Source: Streptomyces sp. NRRL F-5135
GTDB lineage: Bacteria > Actinomycetota > Actinomycetes > Streptomycetales > Streptomycetaceae
DNA length: 64,000 nucleotides
Direction: 5' to 3'
Assembly: GCF_000719775.1 (NCBI RefSeq)
Contig: NZ_JOHR01000003.1
Location: 62,001 to 126,000, forward strand
Under the pieces are notes generated by a model that was given only the letters and a program-made list of their open reading frames with translations, was not told where the DNA came from and did no database searches. Every line of letters begins with the position of its first letter. Position 1 is the stretch's first letter. The translations under genes were made by a program, and so were the position numbers. Positions 43,998-52,496 of the stretch are shown piece by piece.

Positions 43998-44323
43998 ACG
44001 GCGGGAAGTCGCGGTGCGGAGCCCGGTTGAGGGGGGCTGTCCCACAACGGCCGGTGGCGGATGTGGACGTCATGGCGATCCAGCGCGGGCACGTCCAGGA
44101 TGTGCCGGCCGTCGGTGAGGTGGGCGGTGGCGGTGTTCCCGCGCCGGGCACGGTAGGCGGCGAGCACGATCTGCCCGTTGGCTCTGTTCACGAGAACCGA
44201 CAGCACCTGTACACGAGTTTGGGAGGCATCGACGGCGCGTTGTGTTCGATATTCACGGAGAACCACACGGCCTGGGCGCAAGCCCCTCACATGCCCTTCG
44301 GCCGGATTTATGGGGGTGCGCAC
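43946..44323 (-). CDS. hypothetical protein containing one copy of the 43-bp repeat
   Basis: Up to 125 aa. The protein-like part begins in the repeat (TRVQVLSVLVNRA) and continues NGQIVLAAYRARRGNTATAH, then LTDGRHILDVPALDRHDVHI. I cannot name the family; the strand-rich pattern recalls C-terminal barrels of some transposases. It overlaps the end of the MmyB regulator by 52 nt, so either its C-terminus or the regulator's is probably not real. Low confidence that it is expressed. Confidence 0.35.
   Translation of the reverse strand: MRTPINPAEGHVRGLRPGRVVLREYRTQRAVDASQTRVQVLSVLVNRANGQIVLAAYRARRGNTATAHLTDGRHILDVPALDRHDVHIRHRPLWDSPPQPGSAPRLPAVYRQLRTDRELLTCRRA
44180..44222. repeat. 43-bp inverted repeat, left copy
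   Basis: Positions 44180-44222 are the reverse complement of 47232-47274 with one mismatch. The match stops sharply on both sides. The two copies bracket about 3 kb carrying the aldo/keto reductase, cupin, CMD-like and MmyB genes. Confidence 0.85.
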
Positions 44324-44339
44324 AGTGGCCCGTCCGGCG

Positions 44340-45197
44340 TCACTTGCCGCCGTAGACGGGGAACGCGCTGTGTTCGCCGTAGTCCACGCCGCGCAGGTCC
44401 CGCAGGACGTCCATGTCGGCGCCGGAGATCTCGAAGTCGACCTCGGCGTTGGAGCGCATGTGCTCGGGGTTGGCCGTCTTGGGCAGCGACACCGTGCCCA
44501 GTTGCAGGGTGTAGCGGATGCACAGCTGAGGGACGGACACGCCGTACTTCTGTGCCATCGCCTGGACCTCGGCGTTCGTCAGGATCGCGCCGTGGGCGAT
44601 CGGCGAGTACGCCTCGACGAGGATCTGCTTGCTCTGGCAGTAGGCCAGCAGGTCGGAAGGGGTGTTGCCGGCGTGCACGAGCAGCTGGTTCACGTGCGGA
44701 ACCACGCTCGCGCCTTGCAGGATGTTCTCCAGATCGTGCCGCTGGAAGTTGGAGACGCCGATAGAGCGGATCTTGCCAGCCCGGTGGGCGTCCTCCAGGG
44801 CACGCCATGCCTCGCGGTTGCCCTGGGCGTAGTCGCCGCCGCGGAAGTCGTCCCAGGGCTGTGGGCTGTGGATCAGCACGAGGTCGACGTGGTCCAGGCC
44901 CAGCGTGGTGAGGGAGCCGTCGATCGCGGCGATCGCCTGGTCGTAGTCCTTGATCTCGGCGGCGAGCTTGGTCGAGACGAACAGCTCGTCGCGAGGCTCC
45001 CCGCAGGAGCGTACGCCGTCGCCGACGCCGTGCTCGTTGCCGTATGCCTGGGCGGTGTCGATGTTGCGGTAGCCGATCCCGACGGCCGCACGCACCGCCT
45101 CGGCCGCCTTGTCGTCGTCGATGAACCAGGTGCCGAGCCCCAGCTTGGGGATCTCGACCCCGTTGGACAGTGTGTAGGTCTCGTCCAGGGCGGTCAT
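44340..45197 (-). CDS. aldo/keto reductase
   Basis: 285 aa from ATG 45197. It has the AKR landmarks LGLGTWFIDD, YRNIDTAQAYGNEHGVG with catalytic Asp and Tyr, the catalytic Lys in VSTKLAAE, His in LVLIHSPQPW, and SIGVSNFQRHDL. The C-terminal SLPKTANPEHMRSNAE binds NADPH. AKRs reduce aldehydes and ketones. The ATG overlaps the cupin stop (ATGA), so it is the last gene of a three-gene redox operon controlled from 46022-46243. Confidence 0.9.
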   Translation of the reverse strand: MTALDETYTLSNGVEIPKLGLGTWFIDDDKAAEAVRAAVGIGYRNIDTAQAYGNEHGVGDGVRSCGEPRDELFVSTKLAAEIKDYDQAIAAIDGSLTTLGLDHVDLVLIHSPQPWDDFRGGDYAQGNREAWRALEDAHRAGKIRSIGVSNFQRHDLENILQGASVVPHVNQLLVHAGNTPSDLLAYCQSKQILVEAYSPIAHGAILTNAEVQAMAQKYGVSVPQLCIRYTLQLGTVSLPKTANPEHMRSNAEVDFEISGADMDVLRDLRGVDYGEHSAFPVYGGK

Positions 45198-45628
45198 TCG
45201 TGCGCTCCGTTCTGCGGCAGCTGCCCGTACGTCTCGTCGGTGACGGGCTCCAGCCATTCGTTGCTGACGTTCTCGCCCGGGGTGATGAAGGCGAGGTGGG
45301 AGAACCACGAGTCGGCCTTCGCACCGTGCCAGTGCTTTGTGCCCGCCGGGACGCGGACCACGGTGCCCGGCTCCATGCTGACGGGCTCCTCGCCCTCGGC
45401 CTGGTACCAGCCGCTGCCCGCCGTGCACAGCAGGATCTGGTCGCCGCCCCCGCCCGTGCCGTGGTGGATGTGCCAGTTGTTGCGGCAGCCCGGCTCGAAG
45501 GAGACGTTGCTGACGGGAACGCTCCCCGTGGCCAGCGGGGCCAGGTAGCTCTGGCCGGTGAAGTACTGCGCGTAGGCGTCGTTCTTCTCCCCGAGGGGGA
45601 AGATCTGGTCGAATTCGCCTGCGGTCAT
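45194..45628 (-). CDS. cupin-domain protein
   Basis: 144 aa with one cupin barrel: FEPGCRNNWHIHHGTGGGGD gives the first metal-binding motif with two His and a later acidic residue, and VRVPAGTKHWHGAKADS the second. It resembles cupins found with carboxymuconolactone decarboxylase-like proteins, of unclear activity. It lies between the CMD-like gene and the aldo/keto reductase, coupled to the latter. Confidence 0.85.
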   Translation of the reverse strand: MTAGEFDQIFPLGEKNDAYAQYFTGQSYLAPLATGSVPVSNVSFEPGCRNNWHIHHGTGGGGDQILLCTAGSGWYQAEGEEPVSMEPGTVVRVPAGTKHWHGAKADSWFSHLAFITPGENVSNEWLEPVTDETYGQLPQNGAHE

Positions 45629-45700
45629 GGTGTTCTCTCCTCGTCGGTCTCGTACGGCCGGCTGGCCGTACCGGGTGTGTTGCGTCGCTCGCGCCGAAGG

Positions 45701-46021
45701 TCAGGCGGAACGCTCGTCGGCGATCTTCTTCAGCTGCGTGATCGCGGTCATCGCGTTGGGCCATCCGGCGTAGAACGCCAGATGCGTGATCGCCTCCGAC
45801 AGCTCCTCCACACTGAGCCCGTTGTCCAGGGCAACACCGAGGTGGTAGCCGAGCTGCTCACTGCGGTAGAGCGCCGCCAGGACACTCACGGTCACCAGGC
45901 TGCGGTCGCGCGGCGACAGCCCGGGGCGCTCCCAGATGTCACCGAAGAGAACCTCGTCGGTGACCTCGACCAGCTTCGGGGCGATCGCGGCAAGCGCCTG
46001 GGGGGCGGACTGCTTCGGCAT
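45701..46021 (-). CDS. carboxymuconolactone decarboxylase-family protein
   Basis: 106 aa. It reads LSPRDRSLVTVSVLAALYRS, EQLGYHLGVALDNGLSVEEL and EAITHLAFYAGWPNAMTAI, the single-domain CMD fold. The general-acid pattern is EQLGYH rather than the CxxC of AhpD peroxidases, so a thiol peroxidase role is unlikely. Typical partners are cupins and reductases, as here. First gene of the leftward redox operon. Confidence 0.87.
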   Translation of the reverse strand: MPKQSAPQALAAIAPKLVEVTDEVLFGDIWERPGLSPRDRSLVTVSVLAALYRSEQLGYHLGVALDNGLSVEELSEAITHLAFYAGWPNAMTAITQLKKIADERSA

Positions 46022-46184
46022 GAGAAAGGTCTCCTAGATCGAACGGGTGGACCAGGCTGGTTCCACAATGTGTCGGACCGGGCACCACGGCAGCCGCGGC
46101 AACTTGCTCCCGTACGGCTCCCGACCGCGCCGGCGGCCTGTGATATCGAGGAAACACCAGGTCAAGAAGGTGGAGAAGGGTCTG

Positions 46185-46203
46185 CTGTTACAGGTACCGA
46201 CAG
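46185..46203. promoter_or_regulatory. imperfect palindrome, candidate operator in the divergent promoter
   Basis: CTGTTACAGGTACCGACAG (46185-46203) has CTGT/ACAG ends and a GGTACC centre. It lies in the 222-nt gap between the divergent CMD-like gene (start 46021) and the MmyB regulator (start 46244), where such regulators usually bind. Confidence 0.35.
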
Positions 46204-46243
46204 GACCCCCCACATTTGCCCCGCCCGGCTTAGCGTGGAAGGC

Positions 46244-47155
46244 ATGAGTACCGAGAGCGACATCCGCGAGTTCCTGGCCTCCCGCCGCGCCAAGATCACC
46301 CCGCAGCAGGCCGGGCTGCCCGCCTACGGCGGCAACCGGCGCGTGCCCGGCCTGCGCCGCGAGGAAGTCGCCCTGCTCGCCGGCGTCAGCATCGACTACT
46401 ACGTCCGCCTGGAGCGCGGCCACCTCGCCGGAGCCTCCGAAGAAGTCCTCGACGCGCTCGCGAACGCCCTCCAGCTCGACGACGCCGAACGCGCCCACCT
46501 GTACGACCTGGCCCGCGCCGCCGCCCACCGCCCCACCCGTCGCACCCGGCGCCCCCGCGGCCCCCTGCCCGACAGCGTGCTGCGCGTCCTGCGCTCCATG
46601 GACGACTGCCCGGCCTTCATCCGCAACGGCCGCCTCGACGTCCTGGCCACCAACCCCCTCGGCCGCGCCCTGTACAGCCCGCTCTACGCCACCGGCGCAC
46701 GCGAACCGGTCAACATCGCCCGCTTCCAGTTCCTCGACCCCACCGGCCCCGACTTCTTCCCCCGCTGGGAGGAAGCCGTGAACACCACCGTCGCCCTGCT
46801 GCGTACCGAAGCCGGACGGGCCCCGCACGACACCGAGCTGACCGGGCTGATCGGCGAGCTCGTCACCCGCAGCGACGAGTTCCGCACCGCTTGGGCCAAG
46901 CACAACGTGCGCCTGCACCACACCGGCCGCAAAGCCTTCCACCACCCCGCCGTCGGCGAGATCACCCTCGACTTCGACGCCATGGAACTACCGGCCCTGC
47001 CGGGACTGACCCTGACCGCCTACAGCGCCGCCCCCGGCACCCCCGACCACGACACCCTGCGACTCCTCGCCACCTGGGCCGCCACCGAGCACGCCCCAGG
47101 TGCAGACGGACTCCCCGGCAAGTCGTCAACCGACACCACCACTGGCAGGCGCTGA
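46244..47155 (+). CDS. XRE-family regulator with MmyB-type domain
   Basis: 303 aa from ATG 46244. The HTH is the standard one: IREFLASRRAKITPQQAGLP, GLRREEVALLAGVSIDYYVR, LERGHLAGASEEVLDALANA. The C-terminal domain contains MDDCPAFIRNGRLDVLATNP, LGRALYSPLY and a FPRWEEAVNTTVALLRTEAG helix. This group commonly represses divergent reductase genes, which fits the leftward CMD-cupin-AKR operon. Both it and the operon lie between the 43-bp inverted repeats. Confidence 0.88.
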   Translation: MSTESDIREFLASRRAKITPQQAGLPAYGGNRRVPGLRREEVALLAGVSIDYYVRLERGHLAGASEEVLDALANALQLDDAERAHLYDLARAAAHRPTRRTRRPRGPLPDSVLRVLRSMDDCPAFIRNGRLDVLATNPLGRALYSPLYATGAREPVNIARFQFLDPTGPDFFPRWEEAVNTTVALLRTEAGRAPHDTELTGLIGELVTRSDEFRTAWAKHNVRLHHTGRKAFHHPAVGEITLDFDAMELPALPGLTLTAYSAAPGTPDHDTLRLLATWAATEHAPGADGLPGKSSTDTTTGRR

Positions 47156-47435
47156 GAACGCCGATCCGACAGCGCTCGTCGCGCCCGGCATCAGCGGACT
47201 GTTCGATTCCTGCAGTGAAGTCGAGTGCTGTCCAAACTCGTGTACAAGTGCTGTCGGTTCTCGTGAACAGAGCCAGCCCGTCCACGGGGCGCAGCCGCTG
47301 GACCGCGTCGCCGGGTGGATCAGCAGGACGCGGCTGACCTGGTCGGTGACGATCGCGGAGGCGGGAGAGGGCAGGTGGCTCTGCCTTTTAGGACGGTGGA
47401 CGGACGTGTGTACGGCGCGGATCGGGGAGCGGTGA
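47156..47435. other. 280-nt gap holding the right 43-bp repeat
   Basis: No supported gene. The right copy of the inverted repeat lies at 47232-47274; I see no other structure. It separates the regulator from the convergent ABC transporter gene. Confidence 0.5.
47232..47274. repeat. 43-bp inverted repeat, right copy
   Basis: Reverse complement of 44180-44222 with one mismatch. See the left copy. Confidence 0.85.
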
Positions 47436-49139
47436 TCAGTCCGTGCCGCCGCTCATCCGGCGCTGAAGTTCCCACAGTGACTGGAAGAGCCCCGGCTCCT
47501 GGGTGAGTTGGACGTAGGTGCCCTCCTGGATGATCCGTCCCTCGTCCAGGACCACGATACGGTCGGCGACGGCGACATTGGTGAGCCGGTGCGTGATCAG
47601 CAGGACGGCGCGGTCCTTGGCCAGTTCCCGCAGTCCGGAGAAGATCCTGTGCTCAGCACGGGCGTCAAGGGCGGCCGTGGGCTCATCCATCACCAACAGC
47701 GCCGCCTGCCGGTGGAAAGCGCGGGTGAGCACCAGTCGCTGCCACTGACCGCCGGAGAGCTGCTGCCCGCCGAACCACTCGCTGGTCAGAAGGGTGTTCA
47801 GGCCGGAGCGGAGGTTGGGGAGCATCTCTGCGGCGCCGGATGCCTCGCACGCGGCGAGCAGGGCTGCGTCGCTGGTATCGCCCTGCCCGAAGGTGATGTT
47901 GTCGCGCATCGTCAGCGGCAGATATGTGAACTTCTGCGGGACCAGGGCGACGTGCTTCCACGCCTCCCAGGGATCCAGTTCCGCCGTGGAGCCGTGGTCC
48001 CAGGCTACCTCGCCTTCGGTGGGCAGCAGCAGTCCGCACAGCAAGCGGGAGAGGGTGGACTTGCCGGAGCCGTTCTCCCCGACTAGGGCCACGATCTCGC
48101 CGCGCCGCACGTGGAGGGACACTCCGCTGAGGCTGCTCTTCGAGGCGCCGTCGTAGCGGTAGGTGACGTTGCGGACCTCGAAGCGTTCCGGGACCGCAGG
48201 GAGGGCTGTAGCGCCGCGGGAGTCGGTCATGGCCTGGCCGTGGGCATTGTCGAGGAAGTTCTGCCAGTCCTGCACGTACCAGCCAGTGCGCACCAGGCGG
48301 GCCCCGCCGTTGATGATGCCGCGCACCGAGCCGGTGGCCGTCTGGAGAGCGAAGACCGCGCCGCCTCCGGCTGCCAGGCTCATGCGGCCGGATGCCAGGA
48401 GCCACAGCAGGGCCGCCCATACCGCGATCGAAGCTACCCCGCCGGCGATAGCACCGGCCAGCCCCATCCACGCGCCCGTGTTCGCGGCCTTGCGCTCCGC
48501 CGCGTTAACCGAAGCGGCCAGCTTCCGGTACCGGCCGATCAGGAAGGGGCCGGCCAGACAGGCCCGCATCTCCTCGCTGGACTCCATGTACGCCATGTGC
48601 CAGCGCAGCTTGCCCAGCATCCGGCGCCGCCCGGAGGTCTCCAGGCCAGCGAGGTAGATCACCCGTGCCGACCGGACGTAGGCGGCGGCCTGCGGCAAGC
48701 ACGCGAGGAAGAGAAGGGGAAGTAGCAGCGGGTGCAGAACGGTCAGGACGGCTGCGCCGGCCGCGAGCGTCGCGGTCGCCGAGAGCACGTCCTGTGCCTC
48801 TTCCACCAGGTCGGGGGTGACCTGGGCGCCGCGATCGGCGATGTCGTAGGCGTCGTTGTAGCCGGGCTTGTTGTTCGCGGCCAGTTCTGCGCCGAGCGCG
48901 GCCTCGATCATCGTCAGTTCCGCCGCCCGGCCGAGAACCGGCCGCAGACGCCCGGTCAGCCAGACGACCGTGATGCCCAGCAGTGCGCGCAGACCGGTGG
49001 CCGCAGCGATGACGGACAGCTGCGGGGCGGCGTCCCACAGCCGCTCGGCGATGTCGCCCGTGGAGATCAGCGCGGTGATCGTTCCCGTGACCGCCAGGAG
49101 GCCAAGGGCCGCGAGCACACCGGTTCCGACCTGGCACAT
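47436..49139 (-). CDS. ABC transporter, fused permease and ATPase, probably N-terminally short
   Basis: 567 aa. The ATPase is complete: Walker A GENGSGKS, signature LSGGQWQRL, Walker B LLVMDEPTAAL, switch ITHR. The permease part shows about five hydrophobic helices (GTGVLAALGLLAVTGTITAL first), one fewer than the usual six, and lacks the usual cytoplasmic lead. The ATG follows a perfect hairpin by 0 nt, with only GAGG inside the hairpin as ribosome site. So the 5' end may have been lost at this junction. Half-exporters of this type move peptides or small metabolites out of the cell. Downstream of the aldehyde dehydrogenase on the same strand. Confidence 0.8.
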   Translation of the reverse strand: MCQVGTGVLAALGLLAVTGTITALISTGDIAERLWDAAPQLSVIAAATGLRALLGITVVWLTGRLRPVLGRAAELTMIEAALGAELAANNKPGYNDAYDIADRGAQVTPDLVEEAQDVLSATATLAAGAAVLTVLHPLLLPLLFLACLPQAAAYVRSARVIYLAGLETSGRRRMLGKLRWHMAYMESSEEMRACLAGPFLIGRYRKLAASVNAAERKAANTGAWMGLAGAIAGGVASIAVWAALLWLLASGRMSLAAGGGAVFALQTATGSVRGIINGGARLVRTGWYVQDWQNFLDNAHGQAMTDSRGATALPAVPERFEVRNVTYRYDGASKSSLSGVSLHVRRGEIVALVGENGSGKSTLSRLLCGLLLPTEGEVAWDHGSTAELDPWEAWKHVALVPQKFTYLPLTMRDNITFGQGDTSDAALLAACEASGAAEMLPNLRSGLNTLLTSEWFGGQQLSGGQWQRLVLTRAFHRQAALLVMDEPTAALDARAEHRIFSGLRELAKDRAVLLITHRLTNVAVADRIVVLDEGRIIQEGTYVQLTQEPGLFQSLWELQRRMSGGTD

Positions 49140-49163
49140 TAGCCTCGTGAAAGCACGAGGCTA
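49140..49163. terminator. perfect 10-bp hairpin between the aldehyde dehydrogenase and ABC genes
   Basis: TAGCCTCGTG (49140-49149), loop AAAG, CACGAGGCTA (49154-49163). It includes the aldehyde dehydrogenase stop codon and ends exactly at the ABC start codon. It has no T-run. It could terminate transcription or mark a recombination join. Confidence 0.6.
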
Positions 49164-50684
49164 GAAGAGTCCGGCCTTCTTGGCCGAGTACGACACGAGG
49201 AGGTTCTTCGTCTGCTGGTAGTGGTCCAGCATCATCCGGTGGTTCTCACGGCCGATGCCCGACTGCTTGTATCCGCCGAACGCGGCGTGCGCCGGATAGG
49301 CGTGGTAGCAGTTCGTCCATACCCGGCCCGCCTGGATCGCGCGGCCCGCGCGGTAGGCGGTGTTCATGTCCCGGGTCCAGACGCCCGCGCCCAGTCCGTA
49401 CAGCGAGTCGTTCGCAGTCTTCATCGCGTCGTCGAAATCGCTGAAGGACGTCACCGCGAGGACCGGGCCGAAGATCTCCTCCTGGAAGATCCGCATCCGG
49501 TTGTGGCCCTCGAAGATCGTGGGCTGTACGTAGTAGCCGCCGGCCAGTTCGCCGTCGTATTCGATCCGTTGGCCTCCGGTGAGGATCTTGGCGCCCTCCT
49601 GCTGCCCGATGTCGACATAGGAAAGGATCTTCTCCAACTGGTCGTTGGACGCCTGGGCGCCGATCATCGTGGCCGTGTCCAGGGGGTGGCCCGGGACGAT
49701 CGCCTCCGTGCGGGCCACGCCGGCGGCGAGCAGGTCGCCGTAGTGGCCGTCCTGGATCAGGGCACGTGACGGGCAGGTGCACACCTCTCCCTGGTTGAGG
49801 GCGAACATGGCGAAGCCTTCCAGGGCCTTGTCGCGGAAGTCGTCGTCCATGGCCCAGACGTCGTCGAAGAAGATGTTCGGGCTCTTGCCGCCCAGCTCCA
49901 GCGTGACCGGCTTGATGTTCTCGGAGGCGTACTGCATGATCAGCCGCCCGGTCGTCGTCTCCCCGGTGAAGGCGACCTTGGCCACGCGCGGGCTGGACGC
50001 CAGCGGCTTGCCCGCCTCGACGCCGAAGCCGTTGACGATGTTGACCACACCAGGCGGCAGCAGGTCGGCGACGAGGCCGAGCCAGAGATGCAGCGAGGCC
50101 GGGGTCTGTTCGGCGGGCTTCAGCACCACGGCGTTGCCCGCCGCCAGTGCGGGCGCCAGTTTCCACGCGGCCATCAGCAGGGGGAAGTTCCACGGAATGA
50201 TCTGCGCCACGACCCCGAGCGGCTCCTGGAAGTGGTACGCGACGGTGTCCTCGTCCAGTTCGCTGACGGACCCCTCCTGCGCGCGCAGGACCCCCGCGAA
50301 GTAGCGGAAGTGGTCGACGGCCAGCGGGAGGTCGGCGGCGAGGGTCTCCCGTACCGGTTTGCCGTTCTCCCAGCTCTCGGCGACCGCCAGCTCCTCCAGG
50401 TGCGCCTCCGTCCGGTCGGCGATCCGGTTCAGTACGGCGGCCCGCTCCGCGACCGGTGTCCTGGCCCATCCGGGTGCCGCGCCGTGTGCCGCGTCCAGTG
50501 CGCGTTCGACGTCCTCGGCCGTGCCCCGGGCGATCTCGGTGAAGGGACGGCCGTTGACCGGACTGGGATTCTCGAAGTACCGGCCGCGGGCCGGCGGGAC
50601 GTACTCCCCGCCGATCCAGTGGTCGTAACGGGACGCGTACGAGACGATCGAGCCCTCGCTGCCGGGCGCTGCGTAACGGGTCAT
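49161..50684 (-). CDS. NAD-dependent aldehyde dehydrogenase, ExaC/AldB type
   Basis: 507 aa from ATG 50684 (GAGAGGG upstream). The catalytic region reads [12 protein letters not shown], the double-Cys form typical of acetaldehyde dehydrogenases of the ExaC/AldB group, with [12 protein letters not shown] holding the general base. Other landmarks are [29 protein letters not shown] and [13 protein letters not shown]. It oxidises acetaldehyde and similar aldehydes to acids. It lies 142 nt downstream of the GMC oxidoreductase on the same strand, and could clear aldehydes made there. Confidence 0.9.
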   Translation of the reverse strand: MTRYAAPGSEGSIVSYASRYDHWIGGEYVPPARGRYFENPSPVNGRPFTEIARGTAEDVERALDAAHGAAPGWARTPVAERAAVLNRIADRTEAHLEELAVAESWENGKPVRETLAADLPLAVDHFRYFAGVLRAQEGSVSELDEDTVAYHFQEPLGVVAQIIPWNFPLLMAAWKLAPALAAGNAVVLKPAEQTPASLHLWLGLVADLLPPGVVNIVNGFGVEAGKPLASSPRVAKVAFTGETTTGRLIMQYASENIKPVTLELGGKSPNIFFDDVWAMDDDFRDKALEGFAMFALNQGEVCTCPSRALIQDGHYGDLLAAGVARTEAIVPGHPLDTATMIGAQASNDQLEKILSYVDIGQQEGAKILTGGQRIEYDGELAGGYYVQPTIFEGHNRMRIFQEEIFGPVLAVTSFSDFDDAMKTANDSLYGLGAGVWTRDMNTAYRAGRAIQAGRVWTNCYHAYPAHAAFGGYKQSGIGRENHRMMLDHYQQTKNLLVSYSAKKAGLF

Positions 50685-50826
50685 CTCTGTGCCCTCTCGG
50701 AGTCCGCGCCGCCCGCCGTCGGGCGGCGCCCGGGCCCCAAAGGCTAGAGAGCACAACGTTGCGACCGGGTTGCACGGGGCGGGTGTCACTCGTTCGGGTG
50801 GCGAAACCTCGGCGCCCCGCGGCCCG

Positions 50827-52398
50827 TCACGTCGACGCGTCCTCCTTGATCATGTCCGCGCACTTCTCGCCGATCATCATTGTCGTGATGCACGGATTCA
50901 CGGTCGGCAGGAGCGGCATCACGGACGCGTCCGCCACCCGCAGCCCGGTCACCCCCTTCACCCTCAGCCGTGGGTCCAGCGGCGCGTCCGCGTCGTCCCG
51001 CGCGCCCATCCGCACCGTGCCCGCCGGGTGGTACACGGTGTTGTGGGTCTGCCGGATGTACTCGAGGAGTTCGTCGTCGGTCTGCGTCGCCCGCCCCGGC
51101 GCCAGTTCCGTACCCGCCCACTCGGCCAGCGGTGCCTGCGCCACGATCTCCCGGGCCAGCCGCAGCCCGAACGTCATTACCCGGATGTCGTGCTCATGAG
51201 TGAAGTAACGGGGATCGACCGCCGGCTTGTCCCGGAAGTCGCGGGTGCGCAGCCGGACCGTCCCCAGCGACCGCGCCCGGGTGACATTCGGTGTGAGACA
51301 GAAGGCGTTCTCCGAGGTGGGATAGCCACGGCGGTAGGTGTTCAGATCGAACGGCACGGATCCGTAGTGGAACATCAGGTCCGGCCGGTCCAGGCCCGGT
51401 TCGGTGGCGGCGAAGATCCCGATCTCCCACCACTGCGTGGAGGAGGTGACCATGGGCCGTTTCGCCTCCCACATGATCACGCCCTCCGGGTGGTCCTGGA
51501 GGTTCGAGCCGACGCCGGGGGAGTCCACTCGTACATCCACCCCGGTCTCCCGCAGGTGGCCGGCGGGGCCGATGCCCGAGAGCATCAGCAGCTTCGGCGA
51601 GTCGATGGCTCCGCAGCACACGACCACTTCGCGGCGGGCCGCCACCGTGCCGGTGTGGACCGTGTCGGGCCGCAGGTACTCGACGCCCACGCAGCGCCCG
51701 GTGTCGTCGAACACCAGGGCTCTGGCCTGGAGTCCGGTACGGATCTCCAGATTGGTCCGTCCGCCGATCAGCGGGTGCAGGTACGACACCGAGGCCGACG
51801 CCCGCGTACCGTCCTCGCGGGCGTTGATCTGGAACCAGTGCGCCCCGCGCACCACCGTCGTACCGGTGTTGAACGGTGTCACGGGAATCCCGGCCGCGGC
51901 ACAGGCGTCAAGTACGGCCGTGCCGCACGGGTCGTCCGGCGGGACCGTACGGATGGTGACCGGCCCGGAGCGGCCGTGGTGGTCCCCGGGCGCGTCGTTG
52001 GTCTCCAGCCGTCGGTACAGCGGGAAGCAGTCCGCGGCGCTCCACCCCGTACACCCTCGTGCGGCCCATTCGTCGAGATCCTCGGCCGGGGCCCAGAAGG
52101 CGATGCAGGAATTGTGCGAGGAACACCCGCCGAGCACCTTGCCTCGGGCGTGCCTGAGGAAGCTGTTGCCGTTCTCCTGCGGCTCGACGGGATAGTCCCA
52201 GTCGTAGCCGGACTCCAGCAGGGCCATCCACCGGTCCAGCCGCAGGACGTTCCCGTCGCCGACGTCCGAGGGGCCTGCTTCCAGCACGCACACCGTGACG
52301 TCCGGATCCTCGGACAGCCGGGCGGCCACGACCGCCCCGGCGGTGCCGCCGCCGACCACGACGTAGTCGAAGGCGTGCGGTGAGTCTTCCGCTGACAT
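50827..52398 (-). CDS. GMC-family FAD oxidoreductase (choline-dehydrogenase-like)
   Basis: 523 aa from ATG 52398 (GGAG upstream). The FAD-binding start is [23 protein letters not shown] signature 1 lies in [20 protein letters not shown] and signature 2 in [16 protein letters not shown]. The active-site His and Asn are in [10 protein letters not shown] and [18 protein letters not shown] enzymes oxidise alcohols such as choline to aldehydes. Its neighbours, a permease and a betaine-aldehyde-dehydrogenase-like enzyme, support choline or a related amino-alcohol as substrate. Direct proof is absent. Confidence 0.88.
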   Translation of the reverse strand: MSAEDSPHAFDYVVVGGGTAGAVVAARLSEDPDVTVCVLEAGPSDVGDGNVLRLDRWMALLESGYDWDYPVEPQENGNSFLRHARGKVLGGCSSHNSCIAFWAPAEDLDEWAARGCTGWSAADCFPLYRRLETNDAPGDHHGRSGPVTIRTVPPDDPCGTAVLDACAAAGIPVTPFNTGTTVVRGAHWFQINAREDGTRASASVSYLHPLIGGRTNLEIRTGLQARALVFDDTGRCVGVEYLRPDTVHTGTVAARREVVVCCGAIDSPKLLMLSGIGPAGHLRETGVDVRVDSPGVGSNLQDHPEGVIMWEAKRPMVTSSTQWWEIGIFAATEPGLDRPDLMFHYGSVPFDLNTYRRGYPTSENAFCLTPNVTRARSLGTVRLRTRDFRDKPAVDPRYFTHEHDIRVMTFGLRLAREIVAQAPLAEWAGTELAPGRATQTDDELLEYIRQTHNTVYHPAGTVRMGARDDADAPLDPRLRVKGVTGLRVADASVMPLLPTVNPCITTMMIGEKCADMIKEDAST

Positions 52399-52496
52399 CT
52401 CTGCTCCAGTCCTCGGGGCCGATGGGTCGACAGGGAACCGATAGGGCTTGGGAATCGAGGGAGGGGAGAGGCGAGGGGGTGCACAGCGACAAAGGT

